Positions 48,896-60,699 of a stretch of 64,000 nucleotides of DNA are shown piece by piece; positions within the stretch are counted from its first letter, which is position 1; each line of letters starts with the position of its first letter. The DNA comes from Bugula neritina (taxonomy: Eukaryota > Bryozoa > Gymnolaemata > Cheilostomatida > Bugulidae): contig OZ037770.1 of assembly GCA_964035545.1 (NCBI GenBank), positions 6,126,229 to 6,190,228 on the forward strand, given 5' to 3'. The notes under the pieces were generated by a model. That model had not been told where the DNA came from. It ran no database searches and saw only the letters and a list, made by a program, of their open reading frames with translations. Position numbers and translations under genes: made by a program.

Positions 48896-51800
48896 GATGC
48901 AGAGTCTGCAGGAGCTACAGACACTAGACATAAGTGGAAATAATTTCACCAGTCTACCATCTTCAGTGTGCAGATTGAGTAATCTGCACACACTGAATCT
49001 TTCCCTCAACAAATTCATGACATCCTTGAACCCAGAGATGCTACAGCTAACACGTCTTCACAGACTGCATACAGATGGTTGCAATGCTCTTACATCTCCT
49101 CCACCAGAAGTTCGTTGGAGAGGATTAAATGCTGTGCGACAATACTACACAGATTTGGCTAAGGGCACTGGTAGAAACTTGCCATTTGCTACAATAGCAG
49201 TGTTAGGGAACACCATGGCAGGTAAAACCAGTCTAATCAAAACATTACAGAGCACTGACAGGAAGAGAGTTCTGACTAAGAGAAGTTCGAATGCAGAGTA
49301 TGATGAGACTACAAAGGTGTTTAATGTGGAAGAGGTGGAGGTGGATGGTACAACTCTTCGTCTCATAGATATGGGAGGCCAGGAGGTCTACCATATCACA
49401 TACCATTTGACACTGAGACAGAATTGTGTACCAGTTATTGTAGTCAACATGGAGCAGTATGACCAGATTTCGAAAGCATCTACAGACAGAGAGGCTGTGA
49501 GAAAGTTGGCTTTTGACTTCATGTCTCACCTCTATCTCGCTCATCCATCTCTTGGCCCACCTAAACTTGTCTTCACACACAAAGATAAGTTTCAAAATCA
49601 GAAGTGTCAACAAATAAAGGACAACTTTCTTAGAGTATCTGATGAACTGTGCAAAGAAATTCTTGATGAAGAGAAAAGCTCAGATGGGGAATTTGTGAAA
49701 ATTCAGCATTTCAATTCATGGAATGGAAAAGTTTTTGTCAGTGAAGATATATATCAGATCGGAAAGAAACACGACTATGCTGATTACGATTTGATAAAAA
49801 GCTCCCTTCTAGAGAGCAGTCAGCATTTTGTTAAGCCTTTGCCTTTGATATGGGAAAAAGTGAATGAAAAAGTTTTGTCTTTACCTGGAGCACTTTGCTC
49901 CTTTTGGTTTATTCTGCTTGTGTTAAAAAAAGACGGCTTTGAACTGAAGCCAAGCCAGCTAGATACTATTCTCACATACATGCATGACTGCGGCAAAGTA
50001 TTGTGGTACAAGAATATTGATACACTCAGGCCATACGTATTTCACAAGATCACAGAAGTAACCAAACTGTTGTGTGTTTTGTATCACCATGACCCAAACA
50101 TTTGGCAGAGTCGAGTTGATCAGTTCAAATCATATCATGCCATAGAAGGAGTCAGGATTGAAAAGCAAGACTTTGAAAAATCTGTTAATTGCTTCAAGAC
50201 TAGTGGCATGATGATGCAACCTCTTCTAACATATTTGATTGCGGAAGAAACTTCCTTCAAGAGTTCTGGTGATGTTGAAATTGCTGTTTCATTGCTTAAA
50301 ACATTTCGGTTGCTGTATGGTCCTTTGGAAAATGATGCTAAGGAATCATACTACATTGTCCCACAGTTTGCCAAGGAGCTATATAGTACTTCCTACACAT
50401 CATCGAAAGACCTGTTACTTGTTGCTGAGACACAGTTTAATGGTCTGGCATTACCACAGCATGTCTACCACCAAATGACTGTGGGTTTGCTAGAACTGTT
50501 TCCAGAGGAGTTGGCTGTAAGAAGGGTAAAGAAAAATGGAGTAAATGTTTACCAAGATCAAATATACACACAGCTGATACATGACTGCAAAGCAAGAAGA
50601 GTTTTACTCTATGTGTCATCTGATGCTGCTCACATTTCCAAAATGTGGGAGAAACTCATTTCAGCCAACAACAACATCCTCAGACATGTCATAGAAACTT
50701 GGACTGCTAGTCGACCAGTCACTGCCTGCTTCTGTGCTCACTGTGTCATGCTTGGGGTTTCTTGCCCTGAAAAAATAATTCGTCCTAATTGGTGTTTTCG
50801 CTCCTTAAGCAACCCATCACCAGATGTAAAGAAGTGTAGTGGATCTTCAACAACGCTGTGTAACAACGAGGAAGTGCCCAGTGCTTTAACCTACCCATGT
50901 ATGTTAATTCATAAATATTTTTACTGAAACTTTCTTTTTTTATAGAACATAATGCATTTTCAAATGTTGAAAGTACACAAGGTCAGTTTGAGTTGTTAGT
51001 TTAAGTTACGAACTCCTAATTTGAATTCATCATAACTAGATTAAACACCAAACATTGCGTAATTGTGTTTCTGAATATTTCATCAGTTTAAACTATTCAA
51101 TTAAAACTTTTTTTCTTCTAATATATACGTAATATCCTTTAGTTGTGTCGATATTAGGATTTGGTAGTAAAACCTATCTCGTTATAGTTATAGTCAAAGT
51201 TATGAGGTAATTCATCTAATCAGTTTTATTCAGGTGAGGCGTTGTCAAAAACAGAAATTGGTATGTTGGAGACGCTGTTGGCAAAGCTCAAACTACGAAG
51301 AATAGAGCAGAAGGACTTAACTGGTAAACTTCTACAGTATAGTTAATTTTTAGCTTCTTTTTTCTGGATAGAGTTATGTTTGAGAGAAAAAAACAACTTG
51401 CAGAAGCCGTTGACTAATTTCAAACAGCTGTATAAACAGTTTAGAAATTCTGATAATGTAAATTTCTTTGACTCGTTTAGCAAAGCTATTTCCGGCAAAA
51501 TCTAATGTTTATTTGTTTGAAGTGAACAAATATCCTATGTTTATCAAATACTGACAAAAAAATCTTGTTGCTGTAGACGATGATGATCTAAGTGATCTCT
51601 CTGATGATGATGAAGTTTTACAGACTTGTGAAGAGAAGGACAAGGATATAAAGTTGATAGAGCTCAACTTAAAGCCAACCAGCAATCCAAGGATTAAACT
51701 CCTCTTTTCAAATACTGTCAAGGTTATTACATTGTTTATCGGCTGTTCTTAGCCATTTTGGTTTGGACAATCAATACACTATAGTGGTATAATTATTCCT

Positions 51801-53957
51801 TTATTCCCACAGCTTGATAATAAGAATACCTGAATGTAGAATACGTGCTTTCTTTACAAAGTATAAGCTTTATTGTAATATAATTTGATAATTTTGTGCT
51901 TTGGCGAAATTGGCTCATAACATTTATTTAGTGAAATTTCATGTCACCACTGTACATGGTATTCTAAACATTCTTGCCTCCAGGTGTTCAGTATGACCAG
52001 AAACAGAGGAAAAGCTCTGATCATAAACAACAAGAATTTTGTTGAAAGACCAGACTTATGCAGGGAAGGTTCAGATGCTGATGTTGAAAACATGTCTGTC
52101 ATGTTGAAATCTCTCAAGTTTGATGTTGAGACACACACAGACCTGACAGCAGAGGTATAATATTTTAGAATGACAGCAATAGTAGTGAACTATATACACG
52201 GTAGCATGCTATTTCTTTAGAGAAGTAAAAATGCTTTTTGTGTGAAACTGTATTCAAACTTTTATCGTCAAGCTTATTCTTCAGTATTTGCTTAACTTAC
52301 ACACTGTTCTAATATTACTTAAGGTTTGCTAAAATGGGTGCACATTTTGGCATACTTGCTTGTGAGTCAATATTTATAGTTATCAATAGTCATACTAATA
52401 GAAGTGAATGCTCTCATTTACCTGTATGGTTATTATTACTTACACAGCTCAACTTGGCTAACGTATTAGCTTTTCAACTGAAAATACCTATTACTATTGA
52501 AACAAGACTTAGCAACCTCCTAATATTGTCAAGTTGCAGTTATGCTATAAATGGCTGATGGGCCAGGATTATATAAAAAAATGCAGCACTTTTTAGAGAT
52601 ATAATAAAATTTTATAAAATTAATGTAGGAAATGCTGTCTGCTGTGAAGTCCGAGATAAAAAATGAAAGAAACAACGGCTTGGGCTGTCACATGCTGGTA
52701 GTCATGAGTCACGGTGAAGAAGATAACTGCATCTATGGAACTGACCTTGAGAAGGTCAATCTTACAGACTTGTATGATTTACTCGCTCCTCTAAGTCTAA
52801 AGCGTAAACCTACAGTTGTCATCCTAGAAGCTTGCAGTGGAGGTAATTACAGCGTTTTATAGAAAATTTTCATTTTTAGTTGAGTTGTGGAAGTAATACA
52901 AAGATCCTTGAAAATCGCTCTCTGTATTGATTGAATTCCTTTTTTACTCAAGATGCAAGCTTAAAAATTTTTGTTGCAGCAAACATTGAGGTGAATCCAG
53001 AGGGATCTGGTCTTGCAGCAGCTCAAGAAGAAGAAACTGAAGCTGTCTCTTCTACACATTCTGAAGCTGATGATGATATTGTATATCCTGAAACACCCAT
53101 TGTAATAAGACCCATCAGACCTGTCTTACCACCAGAATATAGAGTAGAAGAGCGGTGGACCAGACTGGATGTTGATAATCTTCTTGTTCTAAAGAGTAAC
53201 GTCTGCAGTACGTATACTAAATAGTGATTGGCTAGTTTTACATGTGCACAGTTGCAGTTATTTAGAAAATTGTCTCTCCTTAATTCAATCTTGTAAACTT
53301 GTCTTTAAAAAGTATATCAAACAAACACTGTTAAAAATACTGAGCTTGCTTTCATTACACCATAATTTTGGCTGCATTTAATTTTATTATAGCATCAAAG
53401 AGACATCCTGAATATGGATCTCTTATGATTAGAGCTCTTGTATCTTCAATCTACAAACATGCCTGTCACCGTGATCTCTACACCATTTTCATGCAGGTAA
53501 GTTTAGAATGATAATTTTGCTGATTTCTGGTTTCATACAAAAATATTTCTTTTATTTCAGCTGTTTATTATTCATATTTTTTGATTGACATTTTTCTATC
53601 AGCCTGTTGTGAAGGTTTACAGACTGTCTTAGTCTCACTGCAATGATATATCTTATATTTTTGACTGTAGCAGACAGTTCTCAAGATTTCACTGCTTAGA
53701 TTTGATACAAATAAGACGGTATATTCCAGCAGCTTAGAGTTGTAAATATTTATCTCATCTGGAAGTATATTCGTACACAATCTTACTAGTCATTACTTAC
53801 TCTACAGGTACAGACTAAAGTAGTGAAGAAGCTCTATGCAGATGAAGATTCAGAGAGAAGCAGAAATTTGGTTGTAATCTGGAAGACTCTTCCTTACCGT
53901 AAAAGACTTTACCTGTTTCCTGGCTTGGATGGGTTGGATGAAGAAGAAAAACCCTAA
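48896..53957 (+). CDS. LRR-Roc-COR-caspase protein, paralogue 2 (catalytic pair kept)
   Basis: Exons: 48896-50898, 51234-51323, 51577-51722, 51984-52154, 52629-52842, 52980-53207, 53393-53496 and 53808-53957 (stop TAA 53955-53957). They encode about 1035 residues. Domains from the ATG at 48897: LRRs (residues 1-70), Roc GTPase (GNTMAGKTS about 103-111, DMGGQE about 157-162, THKD about 227-230), COR-like (about 300-620), Cys-rich end, acidic linker (DDDDLSDLSDDDE), then the caspase. The caspase has GKALIINN, REGSDADVEN, MSHGEEDNCIYGTD with His at 52710-52712, and EACSGG with Cys at 52833-52835. The QACRG site is thus EACSG: nucleophile present, Arg changed to Ser. ATG directly follows a splice acceptor, so it may be internal, with more LRR exons upstream. 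A GTPase-controlled protease in innate immunity or cell death is an inference. Confidence 0.87.
52629..52842 (+). other. caspase p20 catalytic exon of paralogue 2
   Basis: Exon 5 of the gene. It carries both catalytic residues: His of MSHGEE and Cys of EACSGG. Its homologue at 4755-4977 is three codons longer (HFDEMRRK against SLKRK) and has Ser at the Cys position. Confidence 0.85.
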
Positions 53958-54556
53958 GTCAGTAGAGAGGATCATTCCTAAGAATTATCATATGATGTAA
54001 CTCGTAGCATTTACCCGCTTTGGGTATCCAGCATGATCTGTTGAATTGAACAAACAATTAGTTTAAGTTAATGAATTAGGAAGAGTTATTCTATTAGTTT
54101 AATTGACAAGAGATTTCCACTCTTATACATACTTATGTATAATTATATGTTTTTGGTAATCTGACAGTTGCTAAGACTGTCTATCTGGTGGATTCTTTAT
54201 CTACTATTTATATATCTTATAGTGTTGTGGACTAGTATATCATACTGATTTGTATATTGGCTGATTTGTTGTTGAGTGTGCTTTAATTACTTTGTACTGG
54301 ATATTTTTTCGCTGCTTTTTTATGCCCCATAAAGCTTTGACAATGTTTATCTTTGCACTTGCTTTAATCAATTAAAAATTTATACTTAATAATATTTACA
54401 TGCATTAATATCACATATTTTGCTGTTTTTTTATTCAAGTGTTATTTCATATTTCTTTGATAAATTTTATTTGAACTACACATTTTTGAGAGTCAATTTT
54501 TGTATGGGTTGTAGTAGTTTTACTCATAGGAAATCAATCTGGTAGTAAATGTGACA
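53958..54556. other. 3' flank of paralogue 2, collinear with 6182-6775
   Basis: Closely similar to the sequence after paralogue 1 (for example TATAGTGTTGT, TTGTTGAGTGTGCTT, TTTGCACTTGCTTTA). The match stops at about 54555, where retroelement sequence begins. Confidence 0.75.
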
Positions 54557-54889
54557 TGACGATGGGGGGGTTGGGACAAAAGTGGATTCTGTCGAGAACA
54601 TCGGGGATTTCCGGCGAGCAAATGTCAGTATGGTCTGGGACCCAGGCGTCAGAGCAGCTAGTGTTAAAGCCTTCTTGACTACCGGCTTGATGACGACTAG
54701 GTACTCCTGGAAGGTATCCTTATCCAAGACGTGGTTTTCTCCGGCAAAACAGTTCATTTTTTGTACAATCACGGGGTAAGGATATACATCATGATACCCG
54801 CAGGGGCAGAAGTTTAGCAAGAAGTGGGCGTTCACATGCGTAGCCTTAGTAAACGGTGTGACGGACGTTCCTCCTAGCAGACTTGGCAT
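54524..54889 (-). pseudogene. broken zinc-finger accessory ORF (homologue of 33777-32704)
   Basis: The minus strand shows NFCPCGYHDVYPYP followed by a spacing-conserved Cys, then FQEYLVVIKPVVKKA, corresponding to the second Cys/His cluster and FLNAIKPLI in the intact ORF. The first finger survives only in another frame just upstream. It cannot encode the full protein. The last part of the frame runs into host flank. Confidence 0.65.
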
Positions 54890-55458
54890 ATCTGGCGGCG
54901 TCCCCTAGGTCCCCAGGCTTCTTCTATTTTTTCTCCATTGCCTGTGACACCCACTGATGGCGCCGGCGGAGTATCACGGGTAGTCCTCGTTTCATTTCTG
55001 GTTCCTCCTCCATGGGTAGAGGAGCCAACTGGTAATGTGACCGGGTGGCGGCCATTCGAGTGTGCCTTGAAAGACTTCAGCAGTATTAATGATTCTACAC
55101 TGAAGTACCACCATCATGTAACAGCCTGACAGGTTCTCTGTTCAGTTAGGCACTCGTAAGATTTGAACTAATGAATAGTTGGTTGAGAACACACACTGCA
55201 ATGGCAGATCGCTAGGACCTCTAAGTCAATCTATGTTTTCACCACTATATTTCATCACACAGGATGGTTAAGGGCAACCTTTTAGCTGCAACTGCCTTGC
55301 TGAGGTTTGCATTGTAATCATATAAGAATTCAGTACCAGTGAAATAAAATCTCACCTAATTGTGCTAGAGTCAAAATTAAAAAACTATGCTGTAGATCTT
55401 CTTTTTCTCCAGGGTAAGTTTTTGGAAATTTCAATTTTCATTTTTTTTGCAAAGTTAT

Positions 55459-55719
55459 TGTAGTATAATGTTGTTTACAATTGCTGAGTTATTTATATAC
55501 TTAACAGTAATATGCTATTAATACATATGATGTCGTAGATTTGTGATTCATTCCTATGTTATATATATATACCTTACACTTATGATCAGCAGCAGTTCTT
55601 TCTATGCTGTCAAGCTGCATACTTTATACCTTACAATAATAAACGTCACGATACATTATTCCAATGGTCTCATCTTAATTATTACCCACGCAAACGTACA
55701 ACAAACAAGAAACATTACA
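55459..55719 (+). repeat. 5' LTR of the young Gypsy element
   Basis: 261 bp. Near-identical to 59875-60135. The small open frame inside both LTRs (55543 and 59959) is a by-product. Confidence 0.95.
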
Positions 55720-55753
55720 TGGTGTCAGAAGTGTGTGACCTGAAAGAAGAATA

Positions 55754-57055
55754 ATGGCTACCAGAGCACCGTCATCATTTGACTTCACTAACCCAAGTGG
55801 ATGGGGTGAGTGGATACGAAGATATAGCAGATATCACAATGTAACAAAAATGTCAAAAGAAGCTGACGACTTACAAATAGACAGTCTATTATATACGATG
55901 GGAGAAGCAGCCGAGGACATTTTTATACAGCTACCACTCACAAATGATGACAGAAAGAAATATGATAAGGTAAAGGAAGCATTTGACACATATTTCAAAC
56001 CTAGGACAAACAAGGCACATCACATTGTGCAGTTCAATGGAAGAACTCAGGAACCTAATGAAAACAATGAGGAGTATATCAGGGCACTATACTCTTTAGC
56101 ACAACATTGCGAATTTGGCAATGCGGTAAATGATAACATTAAATATAGATTGCTGACAGGGATGAAAGACAAGGCTCTGTCAATTGAGCTACAGCAACTG
56201 ACAGAAGATCAGTTAACGCTAGAAAACGTAACACAACGCATGAGAGCCAAGGAGATAATACAGAGAAACCTTGCGAGTGCTGCACCAGAGCAACCAGCAG
56301 ATGTAGATGCAATAAGGAAAAGAGATTACTCAAACAATTTTCAGCCAAAAAAACATACAATGGATATTATTAACAACTGCCATAGCTGCGGATCTAGTCA
56401 CAGAAGGAGACACTGCCCAGCGTATGGAAAATCCTGTAACAAATGTGGTAAATCTAATCACTTTGCTAAGGTATGTAGATCTAAGGCTATAACGAAATCT
56501 ACAACTAATGCTGTACAAGTACCAGATGCTACTACAGATGTCAATGAGGAACCATGCATGTTTAATGTAAGATTATGTAGCAATGTTAAGCTTAATGAAT
56601 GCAATTCTTCAGTTTGGTTTGAAAATTTTGTTTTTGGTAAAACTAAGGTCGCCATGAAAGTTGATACAGGTGCACAAGTTAATGTTTTGACAAGAGATAT
56701 TTTTGAAAATCTTGATGTAAGTAGGGAACTTAGAAAAGCTGGTACAAAGCTCACAGGCTACACTGGTCATGTTATTCCAGTGGATGGAGTCGTAGAACTG
56801 CCATTCAGTTTTAGGGGTAAAACCTACAAATCTGAGTTCTATGTAACCACTGCTAAAAACACACCTCTTTTGGGCTTGCCCACCGTCAAGGAGCTTGGTC
56901 TAATAGGAATAGATCAGGTAGAGCAAGTAGATACTGATAGCAGTAAGTTGATAGTTGAAGAATTCAAGGATGTTTTTGAGGGGTTTGGAAAATTAGACAT
57001 AGAACACCACATTACACTAAGACCTGAGTATGTAATGTTAGACCTGTTCCCATAA
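55754..57055 (+). CDS. gag: Gypsy gag-protease
   Basis: 433 codons. The capsid-like part starts SSFDFTNPSGWGEWIRRY. Two zinc knuckles follow (CHSCGSSHRRRHC and CNKCGKSNHFAKVC), then a retroviral-type aspartic protease with MKVDTGAQVNVL and LLGLPTVKELGL. The ORF ends at 57055 just before RT; a change of frame near 57030 separates it from the next ORF. This arrangement and the sequence style suit the Mag lineage often labelled K02A2.6-like in invertebrates. Confidence 0.88.
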   Translation: MATRAPSSFDFTNPSGWGEWIRRYSRYHNVTKMSKEADDLQIDSLLYTMGEAAEDIFIQLPLTNDDRKKYDKVKEAFDTYFKPRTNKAHHIVQFNGRTQEPNENNEEYIRALYSLAQHCEFGNAVNDNIKYRLLTGMKDKALSIELQQLTEDQLTLENVTQRMRAKEIIQRNLASAAPEQPADVDAIRKRDYSNNFQPKKHTMDIINNCHSCGSSHRRRHCPAYGKSCNKCGKSNHFAKVCRSKAITKSTTNAVQVPDATTDVNEEPCMFNVRLCSNVKLNECNSSVWFENFVFGKTKVAMKVDTGAQVNVLTRDIFENLDVSRELRKAGTKLTGYTGHVIPVDGVVELPFSFRGKTYKSEFYVTTAKNTPLLGLPTVKELGLIGIDQVEQVDTDSSKLIVEEFKDVFEGFGKLDIEHHITLRPEYVMLDLFP

Positions 57056-57059
57056 ATGT

Positions 57060-58725
57060 AAAACCAAAGCTAAAAGCAGAGCTTGATAGGCTTGAGAAAT
57101 TAGAAATTATTCAAAAATGCAATGAGCCTTCAGATTGGGTTTCACCCATTGTAGTAGCGGAAAAGCCTAACAACCAAATAAGGCTTTGCTTAGATCCTAG
57201 GCTGTTGAACAAAGAGATCATGAGAGAGCACTATAAGTTGCCTACAACTACAGAGATATACAGCAGGATAGGCCAGTCAAAATTCTTTAGTACTCTAGAT
57301 GCTACAAATGGTTTTCACCAGATACCACTTGATGTAGAAAGTTGTAAATTGACAACATTTATTACACCCTATGGGCGTTACAACTACAAACGACTGCCGT
57401 TCGGGTTAAATTCAAGTGCTGAGGTTTTTCATAAAACAATGTGTCAAAAACTAGGTGATATAGAGGGAATTGAAATCTATATTGATGATTTGCTAATCCA
57501 TGCACCTACTAAAGAGATTCATGACCGGAGGCTTAGGGAAGTTTTGTTGAGATGCCGTGAGATAAATCTGAAATTAAACCCTGAGAAGTGTGCTATAGGT
57601 AGACAAGTAGTTAACTTTCTAGGCCATGAAATTTCAGGTGATGGAATTTTGCCAAAAAGAAATAGGGCTAAAGCAATTCAGGAAATGCTGACTCCCACAT
57701 GCAAAAATGATGTTCAACGATTTCTTGGGTTTGTTAATTATATGGGAAAATTCTGCCCTGATTTGGCAAATGAAACACAACCATTGCGACAGCTGTTGAA
57801 AAAGAATACAACTTTTATTTGGGAAAAGGCACACAATAATGCATTTGTTAAAATTAAGCAACTTGTCTCAAATGCACCACTTTTGAAGCATTTTAATTCT
57901 GATGAAGAAATAACACTGCAAGTGGATGCTAGTTCATTTAGCTTGGGGGCAGTTTTAATGCAAAAAGGCCAACCAGTGGAATTTGCAGCCAAGTCATTAA
58001 CTGACACTCAGAAGCGCTATGCACAGATAGAAAAGGAATTGTTAGCAGTGTTGTTTGGCTGTAGGAAGTTTCATTATTATGTCTATGGAGGTAGCAATTT
58101 TTTTGTGCAAACTGACCACAAGCCTTTACTAGGCGTAGTAGAGAAAAACATAGAGGACACAAATCCTAGAATTAGGAGAATGCTGCTTGAGTTAATGTCC
58201 TACGATTTCAAATTAGTGTACAAGAAAGGTAATGAAATGTACATAGCTGATATGCTGAGTAGAGCATCATACCCTGACATAGATACATCTGTAAATGTTG
58301 CTGAATTTGATCCTATGAACAAGTTGCCTGAAATGATGTTTTGTTCTGACCAAGCTAAAGCAGAATACAAACAAGCAGTTTTGAGCGACAGAGAGCTACA
58401 GGCACTCAAACTATTGGTAATTAATGGATGGCCGCCATATAGGAAATCGTGCAGCTTTGTTGGAAGAAAATATTGGCCATGGCGTAATGAAATTGGAATT
58501 TGTGATGAATTTCTATTTGTTGGTTCAAAGCTGATAGTACCAATGTCAAAACAAACAGAAATTTTGCAAAAATTACATAAGTCACATCAAGGCATTGTGA
58601 AAACAAAGGCATTGGCAAAAACAGTGGTGTTTTGGCCTGGAATAAACAATCAAATTGAGGAAATGATTCAGTCATGCGTGCAATGTATAGGGAAAACATT
58701 GAGCAGCAATGTAGGCAGCCAATGA
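57060..58725 (+). CDS. pol: Gypsy reverse transcriptase-RNase H and integrase zinc domain
   Basis: The frame is open from about 57033, and the first ATG is 57205, inside RT, so this is not an independent start. RT blocks are FSTLDATNGFHQIPL, LPFGLNSSAEVFHKTM and IYIDDLLIHA. RNase H has LQVDASSFSLGAVL and TDHKPLLG. The integrase HHCC finger is HKSHQGIVKTKALAK to CVQC. The frame is lost at an AGGGAAAA run near 58686 and terminates at 58725. Confidence 0.88.
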
Positions 58726-59678
58726 TGGCTAGTGAGATACCTAAATATCCTTTTCATACAGTAGCAGCTGACTTGTTTTCTTTGGACGGAAATGATTTCA
58801 TGTTAATTGTTGATTATTTTAGCAAGTGGTTAATTATTGAGCCATTAAAGACGACAACAAGCTCATCAGTGATTCAGTGTTTTGAGAAAACATTTGCTGA
58901 TTTTGGGGTTGCATGTGTACTTAGAAGTGATAATGGGCCCCAGTTTACTAGTCAACAATTCAAAATAATTTTGAATGAACAAGGCATTGAGCATTTGACA
59001 TCTTCACCAGGGTATCCACAAAGTAATGGGTGTGCAGAAAGGTACGTTAGGACTGCAAAAGCTTTACTAAAAAAATGCAAAGCTGAAGGCAAAACATTTT
59101 ATGGTGGTTTGAGAAATTTGAGAAACACTCCAATAAGTGATAAAATACCATCGCCAGCTGTACTACTACAAGGTAGAGTGCTGCCAGACACTCTTCCTAG
59201 AGATTTGAAAACGCTTTTTCCAAATAGCTATGACAAACAGATAATTCAAAATGAATTTGAGATTGTCAAATCTACGCAGAAATTAAATTATGACAGACAT
59301 GCTAAACCTGAACTTTCAGTTTTAAAACCTGGTCAGAGAGTTCGTGCAAAAATTAATGATAAGTGGATTTTGGGAAAAATTCAGAAACAAGACCTGACTG
59401 GTCCAAGGTCATACTGGGTAGTAACCGACGAGAATAAATTGTACTGTAGAACTAGAGCGGATATAACTTTAACAAATGAGCCTCAACAAATACCTACTCC
59501 TGTATTGCCCCCTATGCACAGATCTATCCCTGCCATACCTGGCCCTCCTATAGATCAAGCTGATGATTCAAACAGTTCACAATCTGAAAATAGTTCGAAT
59601 GTAAATCCTCCAGGTGCATATAGAACTCAGAGAGGAAGGTTAGTTAGAAAACCAGAGAGATTAGGTTATGACATGTAG
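58674..59678 (+). CDS. Gypsy integrase core and C-terminal region
   Basis: 334 codons in the next frame. The coding similarity resumes at about 58690. Core acidic residues are in VAADLFSLDG, LRSDNGPQFTS and NGCAERYVRTAK. The C-terminal part has LKPGQRVRAKIND and ends RLVRKPERLGYDM, a basic tail. It follows the RT-RNase H ORF with an overlap of about 50 bp in another frame, caused by one indel. Confidence 0.88.
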   Translation: MRAMYRENIEQQCRQPMMASEIPKYPFHTVAADLFSLDGNDFMLIVDYFSKWLIIEPLKTTTSSSVIQCFEKTFADFGVACVLRSDNGPQFTSQQFKIILNEQGIEHLTSSPGYPQSNGCAERYVRTAKALLKKCKAEGKTFYGGLRNLRNTPISDKIPSPAVLLQGRVLPDTLPRDLKTLFPNSYDKQIIQNEFEIVKSTQKLNYDRHAKPELSVLKPGQRVRAKINDKWILGKIQKQDLTGPRSYWVVTDENKLYCRTRADITLTNEPQQIPTPVLPPMHRSIPAIPGPPIDQADDSNSSQSENSSNVNPPGAYRTQRGRLVRKPERLGYDM

Positions 59679-59874
59679 AATTAACAATAACATGCCATGG
59701 GTAGTAGTTGAGGTTTGCACCAGCACCTAGCAATTAATAGCATGCAGAGTTTGTATTCATTTATTATGTCATTATAATCATTAGTGAGAATTAGTTTAGT
59801 TGCATGCCAACTTTTCATCATGCTTATACTGTTGTTTTAGGCTTTTCTATTATAAAACATTTAGAAAGGGGAGA

Positions 59875-60135
59875 TGTAGTATAATGTTGTTTACAATTGC
59901 TGAGTTATTTGTATACTTAACAGTAATATGCTATTAATACATATGATGTCGTAGATTTGTGATTCATTCCTATGTTATATATATATACCTTACACTTATG
60001 ATCAGCAGCAGTTCTTTCTATGCTGTCAAGCTGCATACTTTATACCTTACAATAATAAACGTCACGATACATTATTCCAATGGTCTCATCTTAATTATTA
60101 CCCACGCAAACGTACAACAAACAAGAAACATTACA
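59875..60135 (+). repeat. 3' LTR of the young Gypsy element
   Basis: 261 bp, preceded by the purine tract at 59861-59874 and followed by the target duplication GTTAT. Confidence 0.95.
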
Positions 60136-60699
60136 GTTATTGACAAAAAAACTGCCCAATTTTGGCTAATTTTGCCTAAAAAGCTGACTTTTCAGTACCA
60201 GTAAAATATCTCAGCAGCAAAGCATGATATCTGAATAAAAATTGCACTGCTGGAATCCTAAGATATTTCTCCAGGGTAGCTTTTTGCTTTTTTCAATAAC
60301 TCTTCTAGATTGCCCATAAATCGATGATTTATACACTGAAAATGCCATATTTTTTCATGAGTAATTAGCAGCGCGCAGCACTTCACGTTTCAATGAGCAT
60401 GTAGAGATGAGAAGATATTGGCACGTACATGCTAATTACAGGCTTGCTAGCTGGCAGGCTATAATGAATAGCTTGTTTTGTACTTTGTTCATGTAGCACC
60501 CATAATGGAATGTTGATAGATAACGCAGCCCTAATGAAGGTTGCTGCTTATTGGTTGTAGTTTGATCTTAGGCTAAACAGTTGCGAGTAGGCAACACGCA
60601 TGCCACCTGCAGAGCAATATTATTCAAGAACCTAAACTACATTTTGAGAGAAATTTATGATATTCTTAGTGAGGATGCCCTTAACTATCTTGTGTGCCT

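Larger units (their letters stand above)
55459..60135 (+). mobile_element. young Ty3/Gypsy element (4677 bp), Mag-like
   Basis: 261-bp LTRs (55459-55719 and 59875-60135), TG...CA, differing by eye at a single base (TTTATATAC/TTTGTATAC). The 5-bp target duplication GTTAT lies at 55454-55458 and 60136-60140. A TGGTGTCAGAAGTG primer site directly follows the 5' LTR, and a purine tract AGAAAGGGGAGA precedes the 3' LTR. Gag-PR, RT-RNase H and integrase are in three frames separated by two single-base shifts. It has inserted into the short TIR element. Confidence 0.95.
55258..60694. mobile_element. non-autonomous derivative of the 10 kb TIR transposon, split by a Gypsy
   Basis: Ends: CACAGGATGGTTAAGGGCA on the left, and inverted CACAAGATAGTTAAGGGCA on the right. 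Without the inserted LTR element it is about 755 bp. Its left half matches 12001-12480. The right half matches 18640-18850 and then 22150-22280. It therefore looks like an internal-deletion product (MITE) of the autonomous element. No protein. No matching target duplication is seen (CA left, TG right), which fits a later rearrangement. Confidence 0.8.

Noticed and set aside
55543-60204. Identical small frames at 55543 and 59959
   Set aside because: They lie in the two LTRs and read through their ends, so they are not genes.
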